A stretch of DNA of 64,000 nucleotides, from assembly GCA_965246805.1 (NCBI GenBank), contig CBDFFO010000006.1, forward strand, positions 248,001-312,000. The letters run 5' to 3'. Source of the stretch: Schlegelella_A sp965246805 (GTDB lineage Bacteria > Pseudomonadota > Gammaproteobacteria > Burkholderiales > Burkholderiaceae_C). Under the pieces are notes generated by a model. It searched no databases and was not told the origin of the DNA. It worked only from the letters and a program-made list of their open reading frames with translations. Made by a program: the position numbers and the translations under genes. Of this stretch, positions 30,359 to 39,450 are shown piece after piece (position 1 is the first letter of the stretch; each line of letters begins with the position of its first letter).

Positions 30359-32422
30359 ATGTCGAATCGATTGCGTCATCACACCTTTCTTTCCGCGTTT
30401 CGATTGAAGTCACTGGCGGCTTGGCGTGTCTCGACGTGCCGTCTGGTTCTGTTCGTGATGGGCCTCGTGGCGGTCACCGCGGCGCGCGCAACCGCCGACT
30501 TCCTGCCACCGGAAGAGGCCTTCCAGTTCGCGGCGCGCGCGGCCGATGCGACCCACGTCGAGGTCGCCTTCACGATCGCACCCGGCTATTACCTGTACCG
30601 CGAACAATTCAAGTTCGCGGCCCCCGATGCGAGTCTCGTTGCGGTCTCGTTGCCGGCTGGCAAGACCAAGTTCGATGAGACGTTCCAGAAGACGGTCGAG
30701 ACTTACCGTGGCCGCTTCACCGTGCTCGTGCCGGTCGCACAGGCCGGTCCGCAGTTCAAACTCCTCGTCACGAGCCAGGGCTGCGCGGATGCGGGCCTGT
30801 GCTATCCACCGATGGCGAGCGCCGCGACCGTGAGCCTCACCGGTTTCGGCGGCAACGGGTCGGCGCAGGTGATCGATGCGAGCGAGGCGGCGCGCGCGCA
30901 GGCGTCGGGCCAGGCGTCGATGTCGACGCCACCCGGCACCGGCTCGGGGCTGTCGGCCACTGCGCCCGGCTCACTCGCGACCGCTGCGATCGACACGCCC
31001 GTTGGACGCGATCAACCAAAAGCCTCGGCCGCGCTCGCCGCATCGACCACACCCTCGCCGACAGGCGCCGCCGGCAACGACCGCTGGTCCGTCGACACCG
31101 TGCTGCAACGGGGCAACCTGTGGCTCGTGCTGCTGGTGTTCTTCGGCGCCGGGGTGTTGCTCTCGCTCACGCCATGCGTGTTGCCGATGTTGCCGATCGT
31201 GTCATCGATCATCGTCGGCCAAGGCAGCGACGTCTCGCGTCTGCGAGGGCTCGGCCTCGCGTCAGCCTACTCGCTCGGCATGGCGCTCGTCTACACCGCG
31301 CTTGGCGTGGCGGCGGGGCTTGCCGGCGAAGGGCTCGCCGCGGCTTTGCAGAACCCGTGGACGCTCGGCGTCTTCGCGCTCGGCCTCAGCCTGCTCGCCA
31401 TGTCGATGTTCGACGTCTACCAGCTGCAATTGCCGGCCGCGTTCACCGGCCGCGTGATGGCGGTGTCGAACCGCCTGCCTGCCGGTCGCATCGCGAGCGT
31501 CGCCGCGATGGGCGGCGTTTCGGCGCTCATCGTGAGCCCTTGCGTCGCGGCCCCGCTCGCCGGCGCGCTGGTCTATCTGAGCCAGACCCGCGATGTGCTG
31601 CTCGGCGGCACGGCGTTGTTCGCGCTGGCCGTCGGCATGAGCGTGCCGTTGCTGCTGGTCGGCGCCTCGGCCGGCGCGTTGCTGCCCCGAGCCGGCCTGT
31701 GGATGGAAGACGTCAAGCGCGTCTTCGGCTTTCTGCTGTTTGGCGTCGCGCTGTGGACGGTGCAGTCGGTGTTGCCGGCATCGCTGGTGCTCGCGTTGTG
31801 GGGTGTGTTGGCCATCGGCGCGGCCGTGGTGATCGGATCGGGCGGCCGACCCGTGAGAGCCGCCACGTCACGCGAGAACGGCGCCGCCGGTGCACCGGCC
31901 ACCGCGCGCGCGCCGATGCCGGTCTGGCGCCTGCTGGCCGCTGCCGTGCTCGGCATCGTCGGTTTGCTGCAGGGCGTGGGCGCCGCGTCGGGCGGCACTG
32001 ATCCGCTGCAACCGTTGGCGCGCTTCACGCGCGGCGCCGGCCCGTCGACAAGCGCCGAATCATCGATGCCACGATTCACCACCATCCGGACCGTGGCCGA
32101 ACTCGATGCCGCCGTGCGGCAGGCGGGCCGCCCGGTCGTGCTCGACTTCTATGCCGACTGGTGCGTGTCGTGCAAGGAGATGGAGCGCTTCACGTTCACC
32201 GATGCCGCGGTCCAGGCAAAGCTCGCCGGTGCGTTGCTGCTGAAGGCCGATGTCACGCAGAACAACGCCGACGACAAGGCGCTCCTGAAGCGCTTCCAAC
32301 TGTTCGGTCCGCCCGGCACGATCTTCTTCGACCAGCGCGGCGAAGAGATCGCCGGCACGCGCGTGATCGGTTTCCAGAACACGCAGCGATTCCTGGCTAC
32401 GTTGCAAGCTGCCGGACTCTGA
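30359..32422 (+). CDS. dsbD: Thiol:disulfide interchange protein DsbD
   Basis: DsbD, 687 residues, which moves electrons from cytoplasmic thioredoxin across the inner membrane to DsbC, DsbG and the cytochrome c maturation path. A signal peptide (LVLFVMGLVAVTAARATA) precedes the alpha domain with Cys142 and Cys148 (SQGCADAGLCYPPM). A ~100-residue Ala/Thr/Pro linker leads to the eight-helix beta domain with Cys273 (LTPCVLPML) and Cys395 (VSPCVAAPLAG). The gamma thioredoxin domain holds WCVSC (Cys602, Cys605). It is longer than the ~570 residues of E. coli, mostly in the linker and before the gamma domain. Confidence 0.95.
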   Translation: MSNRLRHHTFLSAFRLKSLAAWRVSTCRLVLFVMGLVAVTAARATADFLPPEEAFQFAARAADATHVEVAFTIAPGYYLYREQFKFAAPDASLVAVSLPAGKTKFDETFQKTVETYRGRFTVLVPVAQAGPQFKLLVTSQGCADAGLCYPPMASAATVSLTGFGGNGSAQVIDASEAARAQASGQASMSTPPGTGSGLSATAPGSLATAAIDTPVGRDQPKASAALAASTTPSPTGAAGNDRWSVDTVLQRGNLWLVLLVFFGAGVLLSLTPCVLPMLPIVSSIIVGQGSDVSRLRGLGLASAYSLGMALVYTALGVAAGLAGEGLAAALQNPWTLGVFALGLSLLAMSMFDVYQLQLPAAFTGRVMAVSNRLPAGRIASVAAMGGVSALIVSPCVAAPLAGALVYLSQTRDVLLGGTALFALAVGMSVPLLLVGASAGALLPRAGLWMEDVKRVFGFLLFGVALWTVQSVLPASLVLALWGVLAIGAAVVIGSGGRPVRAATSRENGAAGAPATARAPMPVWRLLAAAVLGIVGLLQGVGAASGGTDPLQPLARFTRGAGPSTSAESSMPRFTTIRTVAELDAAVRQAGRPVVLDFYADWCVSCKEMERFTFTDAAVQAKLAGALLLKADVTQNNADDKALLKRFQLFGPPGTIFFDQRGEEIAGTRVIGFQNTQRFLATLQAAGL

Positions 32423-32675
32423 ATCGGAAGGTTGCCAGTGGACCGCCGGTGACGGATTGAATTGGCGTGGTGCGCTCTCGGCAGTCAGCGGGTTCATCCG
32501 ATGTCATGCGAGACATCGCTGTCAGCGCCGACGTCGCGAGCCAACAAGTGCACTTGATGCTTCGCGAACTGACGCGAGCAACGCCGTCGTGAGGTGGCGC
32601 TCGATGCCGTGCGCACACGCGTAAGACGCCTTGCTGCGGTTCGGCATGATCTCAGTATTCAAGGAGGTTCCACCG

Positions 32676-33860
32676 ATGACCGCTCGCGACCTCGCCCGTG
32701 CTTTCGTGCCGTATCCCGACGTGTCCGTGCCGAACGCGGCGACGGGCGCGTTGAGCGGCCTCACGTTCGCCGTGAAAGACCTCTACGACGTGGCCGGCTA
32801 TCCGACTGGTGGCGGCAACCCGCTCGTCCTCGCGATGTCGGGCATCAAGCCACGCACGGCGCCGACCGTGCAGACATTGCTTGACGCCGGCGCCCGCTTC
32901 GTCGGCAAGACCGTCACCGACGAATTCGCGTTTTCGATGAACGGCAACAACGCGCACTTCGGCGCGCCCGTCAACGGCGTGGCGCCGACGCGGATCGCGG
33001 GCGGGTCGTCGTCGGGATCCGCCTCGGCGGTGTCGTGGAGCCTGTGCGACTTCGCGCTAGGCACCGACACCGGTGGCTCGGTGCGTGCCCCGGCCAACCA
33101 CTGCGGCCTGTTCGGTCTGCGGCCGACGCACGGCCGCATCAGCCTCGAACGCGTGCTTGATCTGGCGCCCAGCTTCGACACCGCCGGCTGGTTCGCTCGC
33201 GACATCGGCACCGTCGCCCGCGTCGCCGACGTGCTGTTGACCGCGGACGAAAAGCCGCTGCCGACGGCCGTTCGCTTGCTCCGACCCGACGACGTCTGGT
33301 CGCTGGCGACGGACGATGCCTGCGCCGCGCTGCAGCCTGCGCTCGAACGTGTCGAGCGTGCGCTCGGAGACGCGTGTGCGACCACGGTCGCCCGCGACTC
33401 GTTCGACGCGATGTACTGGCACTTCCGGCACGTGCAGGGTCGCGAGGCGTGGCTGGCCGATGGCGCATTGATCGAACGTTTCGCGCCGCCGCTCGGGCCT
33501 GGCATCGGCGAGCGCTTCGCGTGGTCACGGCACGTCACCGACGCGCAGGTCGACGCGGGCCGGGCCTTCATGTCGGCCTATCGCACGCAACTCGCCGGCC
33601 TGTTGGGGCGAGACGGCGTGCTTGTCCTGCCCTCGATGCCCGACGTCGCGCCGCTGCGCACCGAACCCGAAACCGACCTCGAGGACTACCGCAATCTCGC
33701 CATCCGCCTGCTGTGCATCTCGGGCCTGAGCGGCTTCCCGCAATTGTCGATGCCCCTCGCGACCCGCGCCGGCGCGCCGCTCGGTCTTTCGCTGCTCGGC
33801 CCTGCGGGCAGCGATCGCTCGCTGATCGCGTTGGCGGAGCGAATTGTCGCGGCCCTTTGA
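32676..33860 (+). CDS. Amidase-signature family hydrolase
   Basis: An amidase of 394 residues. The catalytic triad motif is visible: Lys in AVKDLYDVAG, the Ser-rich AGGSSSGSASAV and the nucleophile Ser in GTDTGGSVRAPA. AAGGAGG seven bases upstream fixes the start at 32676. The set of motifs resembles short plant-type amidases acting on indole-3-acetamide and related amides, but the substrate cannot be told. It is a single gene, with a 253-base non-coding gap before it in which I see no gene. Confidence 0.9.
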   Translation: MTARDLARAFVPYPDVSVPNAATGALSGLTFAVKDLYDVAGYPTGGGNPLVLAMSGIKPRTAPTVQTLLDAGARFVGKTVTDEFAFSMNGNNAHFGAPVNGVAPTRIAGGSSSGSASAVSWSLCDFALGTDTGGSVRAPANHCGLFGLRPTHGRISLERVLDLAPSFDTAGWFARDIGTVARVADVLLTADEKPLPTAVRLLRPDDVWSLATDDACAALQPALERVERALGDACATTVARDSFDAMYWHFRHVQGREAWLADGALIERFAPPLGPGIGERFAWSRHVTDAQVDAGRAFMSAYRTQLAGLLGRDGVLVLPSMPDVAPLRTEPETDLEDYRNLAIRLLCISGLSGFPQLSMPLATRAGAPLGLSLLGPAGSDRSLIALAERIVAAL

Positions 33861-33899
33861 GTTGGCAACGAGATCGCCGCGCCAGCCGATCCACGACCA

Positions 33900-33929
33900 T
33901 TGGAAGAGTTATCGATGACCTGTCATACT
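33900..33929 (+). promoter_or_regulatory. Candidate promoter of the H-NS gene
   Basis: TTGGAA (33900-33905), 18 bases, then CATACT (33924-33929) lie ~63 bases before the H-NS ATG. Confidence 0.4.
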
Positions 33930-33992
33930 CCGGCCCGAGCCTGAAGGTTCCTAACTCGTGCACTCCCCATTCCTATTGGACCGGATCGAACA

Positions 33993-34574
33993 ATGACTCA
34001 AACCTATACCCAGATCGTCAAGCAAATCGAATCATTGCAGCGCAAGGCCGACGAAGCGAGGGCCAAGGAAGTGGCCGGGGTGGTGGGCCGGATCAAGGAC
34101 GCGATCGCGTTCTACAAGTTGTCGGCGGACGAATTGGGCTTGACGGGTGGCGCGAGCGCGCGTCCATCGATGCCAACCGGTGGCCGAAAAGCAGCCGTGT
34201 CGACGCCGGTCGCGAAAAAGAAGATGTCCAAGAGCAAACTCGATCTGACGGCCAAGTTCCGCGATGCTGCGGGCAACGAATGGGTCGGTCGTGGTCCGCG
34301 CCCGCTCTGGCTTCGCGAGGCCATCGCGAGCGGAAAATCGTTGAGCGACTATGCGGTGAATGGTGCCGCGTCGACAACGCCGAAGTCGCCGACCCCATCG
34401 GCGCCGCTGCCCAAAGCCGCGAAGGCGCGCAAGAAGCGGCGTGCCAGGAAAGCGCCGGTTGCCAAGTACAAGGACAGCGCTACCGGCTCGACGTGGTCGG
34501 GTCGCGGGCGCAAGCCCGGTTGGTTCAGCAATGCCCTCGCAGCGGGCCAGGCGCCGGAATCGATGGCGGTGTAA
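33993..34574 (+). CDS. H-NS family nucleoid protein with two DNA-binding domains
   Basis: A 193-residue H-NS-like protein. Residues 1-50 are the oligomerisation helix region (QIESLQRKADEARAKEVAGV). Two copies of the C-terminal DNA-binding domain follow: residues ~87-122 with WVGRGPRPLWL, and ~157-193 with WSGRGRKPGWF. They are joined by a Lys/Ala/Pro linker (KAAKARKKRRARKAP). The usual H-NS/Bv3F protein of betaproteobacteria is ~100 residues with one such domain. A duplicated AT-hook-like core should bind minor grooves bivalently, so it may bridge DNA or silence genes even without oligomers. Confidence 0.92.
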   Translation: MTQTYTQIVKQIESLQRKADEARAKEVAGVVGRIKDAIAFYKLSADELGLTGGASARPSMPTGGRKAAVSTPVAKKKMSKSKLDLTAKFRDAAGNEWVGRGPRPLWLREAIASGKSLSDYAVNGAASTTPKSPTPSAPLPKAAKARKKRRARKAPVAKYKDSATGSTWSGRGRKPGWFSNALAAGQAPESMAV

Positions 34575-34631
34575 GAGACCGGATGAAGGCTCCGACTAAG
34601 GCCTTAGGGCTGGAGCCGTTAGACCTCGGTC

Positions 34632-34660
34632 GTTTTCGGTCGATCGAGTTTTCGGTCGAT
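34632..34660 (+). repeat. 13-bp direct repeat after the H-NS gene
   Basis: GTTTTCGGTCGAT occurs at 34632-34644 and again at 34648-34660. It follows an inverted repeat (GGCTCC ... GGAGCC, 34586-34615) in the convergent gap between the H-NS gene and the next gene on the other strand. No function is apparent. Confidence 0.6.
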
Positions 34661-34676
34661 TGAATTGGCAGCCGCC

Positions 34677-35516
34677 TCAAGTGCGTGCGCCGTCCGAAGC
34701 CGGCAACAGACCGTGGCCGAATTGGTTCGCGGCTTCGACCATCGCCGCATTCAACGCACGTGTCGTCAGATCGTTGCAACGCCGGCCTGCCGGCGTGCGA
34801 GCGAACGCGATGTATTTCGCGAAGTCGGTGTCGGAGATCGATTGGTAGGTGCGCGCGAACATCCCCTGTGCACCCTTCTCGTTCAATTGCAGCATCGTGG
34901 CGCGCTGCGCATTGAGCGCCCTACGGATCTCGCGCTCGGCGCGGTGCGGCATGTCGGGCCGCGCGGCGGCAGCGCTGGTCTCGATCGCGACCGAGGTTTC
35001 GATCGTGGTGTCGGTGGTCGCCTCTGCGGCGCGTGTCACGATCGAGAGCTCGGCGATCAGCGCTCGGCGGGTTGCCGGCAGCGACGCGAGCAACGCGGCG
35101 TCTTCGCGCATCACGACCTCCGGTTCGCGCGGGTCGAGCGCCGCGGTCTCTTCGAGCTTGGTGATGACGAGACCGAGCGGGCTGCGATACCAGGCCCGCA
35201 GCGCCGGAAGATCGCCGGCGCTCAATCCTTCCGAGAGCACCCGCTTCGACGTGTCCCGCAGGCGCTCGGCGGCGAACGCGTCTTCCGCCTTGCGCGCGAT
35301 GCGCTCGGCCTCGAGCGGCTCGCTCGCGGTGTGCGCGTCGCTGGCGAAGGACGCGACCATGCTCGTCGACATCTGCGTGCCGATGCCTTCGAGTTGTTTC
35401 CAGAGGCCAATCTCCTGCATCACCGACATCGCGACGGCATCGCTCACTTGCGCAAGGGAAGCGCTGCTCGCAGCCAACAGCATGGCCGCGAGCCCGGCAC
35501 TTAAAAGACGTTTCAT
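34677..35516 (-). CDS. Secreted protein, possibly DUF2059-like
   Basis: A 279-residue exported protein. MKRLLSAGLAAMLLAASSAS then LAQ is a clear signal peptide, which together with GAGGAAC upstream sets the start at 35516. The mature part is helical. Two related stretches, LRAWYRSPLGLVITKLE and YIAFARTPAGRRCNDLTTRA, resemble the short motif of DUF2059 proteins, so it may contain two such units. The role is unknown. It is divergent from the DUF2167 gene, with a 123-base intergenic region. Confidence 0.75.
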   Translation of the reverse strand: MKRLLSAGLAAMLLAASSASLAQVSDAVAMSVMQEIGLWKQLEGIGTQMSTSMVASFASDAHTASEPLEAERIARKAEDAFAAERLRDTSKRVLSEGLSAGDLPALRAWYRSPLGLVITKLEETAALDPREPEVVMREDAALLASLPATRRALIAELSIVTRAAEATTDTTIETSVAIETSAAAARPDMPHRAEREIRRALNAQRATMLQLNEKGAQGMFARTYQSISDTDFAKYIAFARTPAGRRCNDLTTRALNAAMVEAANQFGHGLLPASDGART

Positions 35517-35639
35517 CGGTGTTCCTCGGTGGTTCGTTGCGTCTCGCCGGTCAGCGTCGGCCGCGCGATTTTGTTGCAATCGACTTCGCGACCGGCCCCT
35601 GTGCTTTTAAACTTTCCTACCCTCCCGTCAGGAACCGGC

Positions 35640-36503
35640 ATGCGCATCGTCGCTCAATCTCGCAAGATGCTCGTGATCGGCTGCGTGGTGGCCTTTGCCT
35701 TGGCATCCCCCGCCTTCGCCGCACCGAACGAACAAGAGACCGATGCCGCGATCCGCGCTCTGCCTTGGCAAGCAGGGCCGGCGACCGCCGCGATCGCCGA
35801 CAAGTCGACCATCGCGATCCCGAAGGACGGCGCCTTTTTGAATTCGAAGGTCGGCACCCGGTTCCTCGAATTGAACGGCAATCTGCCGTCGCCCGGCATC
35901 AGCGTGCTGACGACGCCGAGCTGGTGGGCGGTGTTCGATTTCGACGCGATGGGCTATGTGAAAGACGGCGAGAAGATCGACGCCGACGCCCTCTTGAAAA
36001 CCATCCAGGAAAGCGACGAGCCCGCGAACGAGGAGCGTCGCAAGCAAGGCCTTGCGGAACTGCACACCGAAGGCTGGTCGGTGCCGCCGCATTACGACAG
36101 CGACACCAAGCACCTCGAGTGGGGGTTGCGTCTCCGGTCGTCGAGCAGCCCGCCTCCGGTCGTCAACTACACCGTGCGGCTGCTCGGCCGCACGGGCGTG
36201 CAGAGCGCCGTGCTCGTCACCAATGCCGAAACGCTCAACAGCGATGTGCAGTCGTTCAAGGCCTTGTTGAAAACGTTCGAGTTCAACCGAGGCGAACGCT
36301 ACGCGGAATTCAGACCGGGGGACCATGTGGCCGAGATCGGTCTCGGCGCGCTCGTCGCCGGCGGCACGGCGGCGGTGGTCGTGAAGTCGGGGCTCTGGAA
36401 AGTGATCCTCGCTTTCCTGGCGGCGTCGTGGAAGGTGATCGCGGTCGGGGTCGTCGCGGTCGGCGCCTCGGTCGGCAGGCTAGTCAAGCGCAAGCCATCC
36501 TGA
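35640..36503 (+). CDS. DUF2167 family membrane-anchored protein
   Basis: A 287-residue DUF2167 protein. A signal peptide (MLVIGCVVAFALASPAFA) is followed by a periplasmic domain with the hallmark ELNGNLPSPGISVL and WWAVFDFDAMGYVKD, and by HYDSDTKHLEWGLRL. Two hydrophobic segments near the C-terminus (GALVAGGTAAVVV, VIAVGVVAVGASVG) and a basic tail anchor it. AGGAACCGGC precedes the ATG. It leads an apparent operon with the next two genes. The family is described mainly as a putative membrane-anchored protein of unknown role. Confidence 0.9.
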   Translation: MRIVAQSRKMLVIGCVVAFALASPAFAAPNEQETDAAIRALPWQAGPATAAIADKSTIAIPKDGAFLNSKVGTRFLELNGNLPSPGISVLTTPSWWAVFDFDAMGYVKDGEKIDADALLKTIQESDEPANEERRKQGLAELHTEGWSVPPHYDSDTKHLEWGLRLRSSSSPPPVVNYTVRLLGRTGVQSAVLVTNAETLNSDVQSFKALLKTFEFNRGERYAEFRPGDHVAEIGLGALVAGGTAAVVVKSGLWKVILAFLAASWKVIAVGVVAVGASVGRLVKRKPS

Positions 36504-36546
36504 TGGCGAGGGGTCGCGACATCGTCCTGCAAATCGCGTCCGGCCG

Positions 36547-37359
36547 ATGGTAGTGGGCGTCGGCGCCGAAGGGCTTCTGATGATCGTGACGACAGGCCTC
36601 TACCTGGTCGACTCGTCGCTCTTCTTAGAACCGAACGAAGCAGCGCTCATCCGCTGCGCGCGCGGCCAATGGTTCGCGGGGTTCGGCCTCGATCGCTGGC
36701 GGCTCGGCGGCAAGGAGCCGTACCTCCCGAATCCGTTCACACCGTTTCGGCCTTTGTTCCGGTTGAAGTGGCGATTCGAATCGCCCGCGCCCGAGGGGGT
36801 CGCGCCCGGTCGAGGCCAGGTCACGATCCCCCTCGTGCCGACCCTCGCCGACCTCGTGGCGCCCACGAAGCTGAAGCCCTTCGAGATCCACGCGACGATG
36901 TCCGCGTTGCTGCTCTTCGTTGTGCTGCCGATCGCGCTTTTCGCGCCGATTCACATCGCATTCGCCATCGGGGTCGTGGCGGCGCTCTACGCCAACATCC
37001 TCTGGGCCGTGCTCCGACTGGCACGCGTGCGCGAAACATTTAAGCTCGATCGCAGGAGCGTCGCCGCGCTGGTGTTCGAATGCCTCGCGTGCCCACCCTT
37101 TTCGGTGAACCTCGTGCGCAAGCTCTGCGCCAGACTCGCCGTCACCGAGGACCTGTTGGCCGCAGGCGCGCGGCTGATGTCGCCCGACGCTTATGCATGC
37201 ATGCGCGCGCAATGCCTGCGTCGCATCGATGAACAGATCGACGGCGAAGGTGAGGACACGCCGCGCATGCACGCGCTGCTGGCGAGCCGGCCATCGCATT
37301 TGGCCGGCCTCGGGCCGCAAGGGGACGACAGCGGCGAACAAGAGGCCGGGCGTTCATGA
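36547..37359 (+). CDS. Membrane protein of unknown function in the DUF2167 operon
   Basis: A 270-residue protein I do not recognise. A central hydrophobic pair of helices (MSALLLFVVLPIALFAPIHI and FAIGVVAALYANILWAVLRL) separates an N-terminal ~110-residue domain from a C-terminal region with several Cys (FECLACPPFSVNLVRKLC). The start is unclear: ATG 36547 or 36580, the latter with GAAGGGC ahead. It overlaps the J-domain gene by four bases (ATGA), so the two are translationally coupled. Confidence 0.75.
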   Translation: MVVGVGAEGLLMIVTTGLYLVDSSLFLEPNEAALIRCARGQWFAGFGLDRWRLGGKEPYLPNPFTPFRPLFRLKWRFESPAPEGVAPGRGQVTIPLVPTLADLVAPTKLKPFEIHATMSALLLFVVLPIALFAPIHIAFAIGVVAALYANILWAVLRLARVRETFKLDRRSVAALVFECLACPPFSVNLVRKLCARLAVTEDLLAAGARLMSPDAYACMRAQCLRRIDEQIDGEGEDTPRMHALLASRPSHLAGLGPQGDDSGEQEAGRS

Positions 37360-37715
37360 GCTTCCTGACGCTGGCGGTCATCGTGCTCGGGCTGGTCTTC
37401 GGCTACTGGGGCGTCGCGGGGCTGTTCAAGAACAAGCCACCCGGAGACGCGTCGCCGAATCCAGGCGCCGGCAGCGCGCCCCCGACGCCCGCACCGCAGG
37501 GCGCGCCGGCGCAGCGCTGGTATCAGGTGCTCGGGGTGTCGCCGTCGGCGTCGCCTGACGAGATCAAAGCGGCGTATCGGCAGATGATGAGCCAGTACCA
37601 CCCCGACAAGGTCAGCACGCTCGGCGTCGAACTGCAGGCACTGGCCGAGCGAAAGAGCAAGGACATCGGCGCGGCCTACCGCGAAGGGATGAACGCGAGC
37701 GGCGCGCCAGTCTGA
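37356..37715 (+). CDS. Membrane-anchored J-domain protein
   Basis: A 119-residue protein: one N-terminal transmembrane helix (LTLAVIVLGLVFGYWGVAGL), a Pro/Ala linker, then a C-terminal J-domain with the essential HPD at residues 82-84 (MMSQYHPDKV). This is the DjlA-like topology in miniature: a membrane-bound co-chaperone that would recruit DnaK to a particular site. It overlaps the preceding membrane protein by ATGA, so that protein or DUF2167 may be its client. No glycine-rich or zinc domain is present. Confidence 0.88.
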   Translation: MSFLTLAVIVLGLVFGYWGVAGLFKNKPPGDASPNPGAGSAPPTPAPQGAPAQRWYQVLGVSPSASPDEIKAAYRQMMSQYHPDKVSTLGVELQALAERKSKDIGAAYREGMNASGAPV

Positions 37716-37738
37716 GCGGACCGGGTGCGCCGACTGAA

Positions 37739-37987
37739 TCACCCCGGCGACTCGGAATCGCCAGCGCCAACCGGGCGCGGCGTCGAGCGCGCCGCCGCCG
37801 CGATGGCGAGGTCTTCTAGATCGTCGCGCCGACGACCGCGTCGGACCGGATTGATCAACGGTGGCCGTTCGATCTGATCGGTGGCGCGGATCTCGTCGCC
37901 GCACGACACCAACAATGCCAGGCATTCGGGCGACAAAGTGTCGGCCGGATCGCGATCCGGAAGGCGGCGTTCGAGGTGGGGTTTCAT
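37739..37987 (-). CDS. Small hypothetical protein
   Basis: An 82-residue frame beginning MKPHLERRLPDRDPADTLSP, with GGGAGAAGG just before the ATG as good support for translation. It is charged and Arg/Pro-rich, with CLALLVSCGDEI as its only hydrophobic stretch. I recognise no family. It lies convergent to the J-domain gene and downstream of the next gene on its own strand. Confidence 0.45.
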   Translation of the reverse strand: MKPHLERRLPDRDPADTLSPECLALLVSCGDEIRATDQIERPPLINPVRRGRRRDDLEDLAIAAAARSTPRPVGAGDSESPG

Positions 37988-38076
37988 GGCCTTCTCCCAA
38001 TGCGGCGGTGCATCGTGCGCCACGTCTTCGTCGTCGTGCGTAGGAAAACGCGACGAAGCGACGCTGCGTCGATGGA

Positions 38077-38514
38077 TCAGTGCAACTTGCGCCGGTCTTC
38101 GGCGCCGCCGGGGGGCGTGGCGCCCGAGGTCCGTGACGCGGCATGCAGGGTCTCGCTGGCCGCTGCGGGCGGATTGGAAACCGGGGCCGCGGCGAGCAGC
38201 GTGCTCGGTGCAATGCCGGCGAACAATTTGGCGGCACGCACCTTCAGTTCGAGCAGCTCGCTCGGCGTGATCGAATACTGGCCGGTGAACGAGTCGACCT
38301 CGACTCGGAACTCGACGTCCTTGCCGTCGTTCGTCAGCAGCCCGCTGGTGAATTCATAGTCCTCGCGTTGGCCCGGCAGGCCGAGCACCATCGGGTCGTA
38401 GTCGACGTATTCGACCTGTCTGATCTCGCCGCTCGCCAAATCGAGAAAGCCACTCGAATGGATGACCGAGTCTTCGAGTTCGTCGACGATCTGGATGCGT
38501 ACCTTGAGGTCCAT
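38077..38514 (-). CDS. Hypothetical protein downstream of the ProQ-family gene
   Basis: A 145-residue frame. Residues 1-90 look like a folded, beta-rich domain (MDLKVRIQIVDELEDSVIHS, GQREDYEFTSGLLTNDGKD, VEVDSFTGQYSITPSELLEL); the last ~45 residues are Ala/Pro-rich. The ribosome-binding site is weak. It follows the ProQ-family gene by 73 bases on the same strand and may be in one transcript. Function unknown. Confidence 0.55.
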   Translation of the reverse strand: MDLKVRIQIVDELEDSVIHSSGFLDLASGEIRQVEYVDYDPMVLGLPGQREDYEFTSGLLTNDGKDVEFRVEVDSFTGQYSITPSELLELKVRAAKLFAGIAPSTLLAAAPVSNPPAAASETLHAASRTSGATPPGGAEDRRKLH

Positions 38515-38587
38515 GGCAATGCTTTCGGGTCGAGGGAGGGAAGCGCGCGGATGGGTCTGCGGCGCCGCGGCGTGGGCTTGATGAGTG

Positions 38588-39349
38588 TCAGCGGCGCCGC
38601 GTTTCGGCGACCGATCGATCACCCGGGCCACGTCGCTCGGGCGCGCCGCGCGGCGCACCGGTGCGTGCACCGCCGGCGCGCGGGTCGCGGTGGTGGGGGC
38701 CGTGTGGGGGCGCGTGCGCGTGTCGGCTGCGCTCGTCGGCTTCGGCCTGGGCGACGGCGAGCAAGCCATCGAGCGCATCGACCGCGACACCTTTCAGCGC
38801 GCAGAAGTTCGCGGGCGTGAGCGTGGTCGACTGGAAGTCGCGCAGCAGGGTGGCGCGGTTGCGGCGTTGTTGCTCTTCGAGTTCGACCCGGGCCTGCTGG
38901 TTCGCGCGCCGGCGCGCAAGCTCCTGCACGGCGGCCCCACGATGCTCGGCACTCAGCTCACCGGCCGGCTGGCCGTCGAGGTCGAAGCGGGACTTGGCGT
39001 GTGCCACCGCATTCAGGTACGCATGGCTGCCGGTGTATCGACGGAAGAACGCCGACAGCGCCTTCTTGCTGAACTCGCCCGGCGCCCGCGCCTGGATGTC
39101 GTTCTGGATCTGCAGCTTGAGCGGCTTTGCAGGGTGGCCGAACAACGCCGGGAAGAGCGTGCGCAGGCGTGGTCCGGCGTCGGCTGGAGCCTCGGCACGG
39201 ATCGGTTCACGCTGCGCGAGGGCGCCTTCGTCGGCGGCCGCCGCGTCGGCCGCGTCCGCGCCCGGTGAATCAGCGGACGCTGGCACCGGCACGTGCTCCG
39301 GCGCGGCGGGCTCGTCCACGAGGGGCGGCAATGAATCGATCGGGGTCAT
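38588..39349 (-). CDS. ProQ/FinO family RNA chaperone
   Basis: A 253-residue protein with a FinO/ProQ RNA-binding domain in its middle: RTLFPALFGHPAKPLKLQIQ, then FFRRYTGSHAYLNAVAHA and RFDLDGQPAGELSAEHRGAA. An acidic Ala-rich N-terminal arm (~60 residues) and a long C-terminal arm rich in Arg/Gln, then His/Pro/Gly, flank it. Members bind structured small RNAs and mRNA 3' ends. The start at 39349 (MTPIDSLPPLVDEPA) is the last Met before the domain with sensible composition. Confidence 0.88.
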   Translation of the reverse strand: MTPIDSLPPLVDEPAAPEHVPVPASADSPGADAADAAAADEGALAQREPIRAEAPADAGPRLRTLFPALFGHPAKPLKLQIQNDIQARAPGEFSKKALSAFFRRYTGSHAYLNAVAHAKSRFDLDGQPAGELSAEHRGAAVQELARRRANQQARVELEEQQRRNRATLLRDFQSTTLTPANFCALKGVAVDALDGLLAVAQAEADERSRHAHAPPHGPHHRDPRAGGARTGAPRGAPERRGPGDRSVAETRRR

Positions 39350-39450
39350 GCAGATGGAAAGCGCGAGCAGAGAGAAAGGAGCCGGGCCGAAGGCCGAGGG
39401 CTGGATTGTGCCGCCGCGCGGCGCGGCCCGGCAGAATAGGCTCACGTCAC

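Noticed and set aside
32423..32675. A possible small gene between dsbD and the amidase gene (minus-strand frame 32397-32618)
   Set aside because: No ribosome-binding site, no recognisable domain, and it overlaps the end of dsbD; treated as non-coding.
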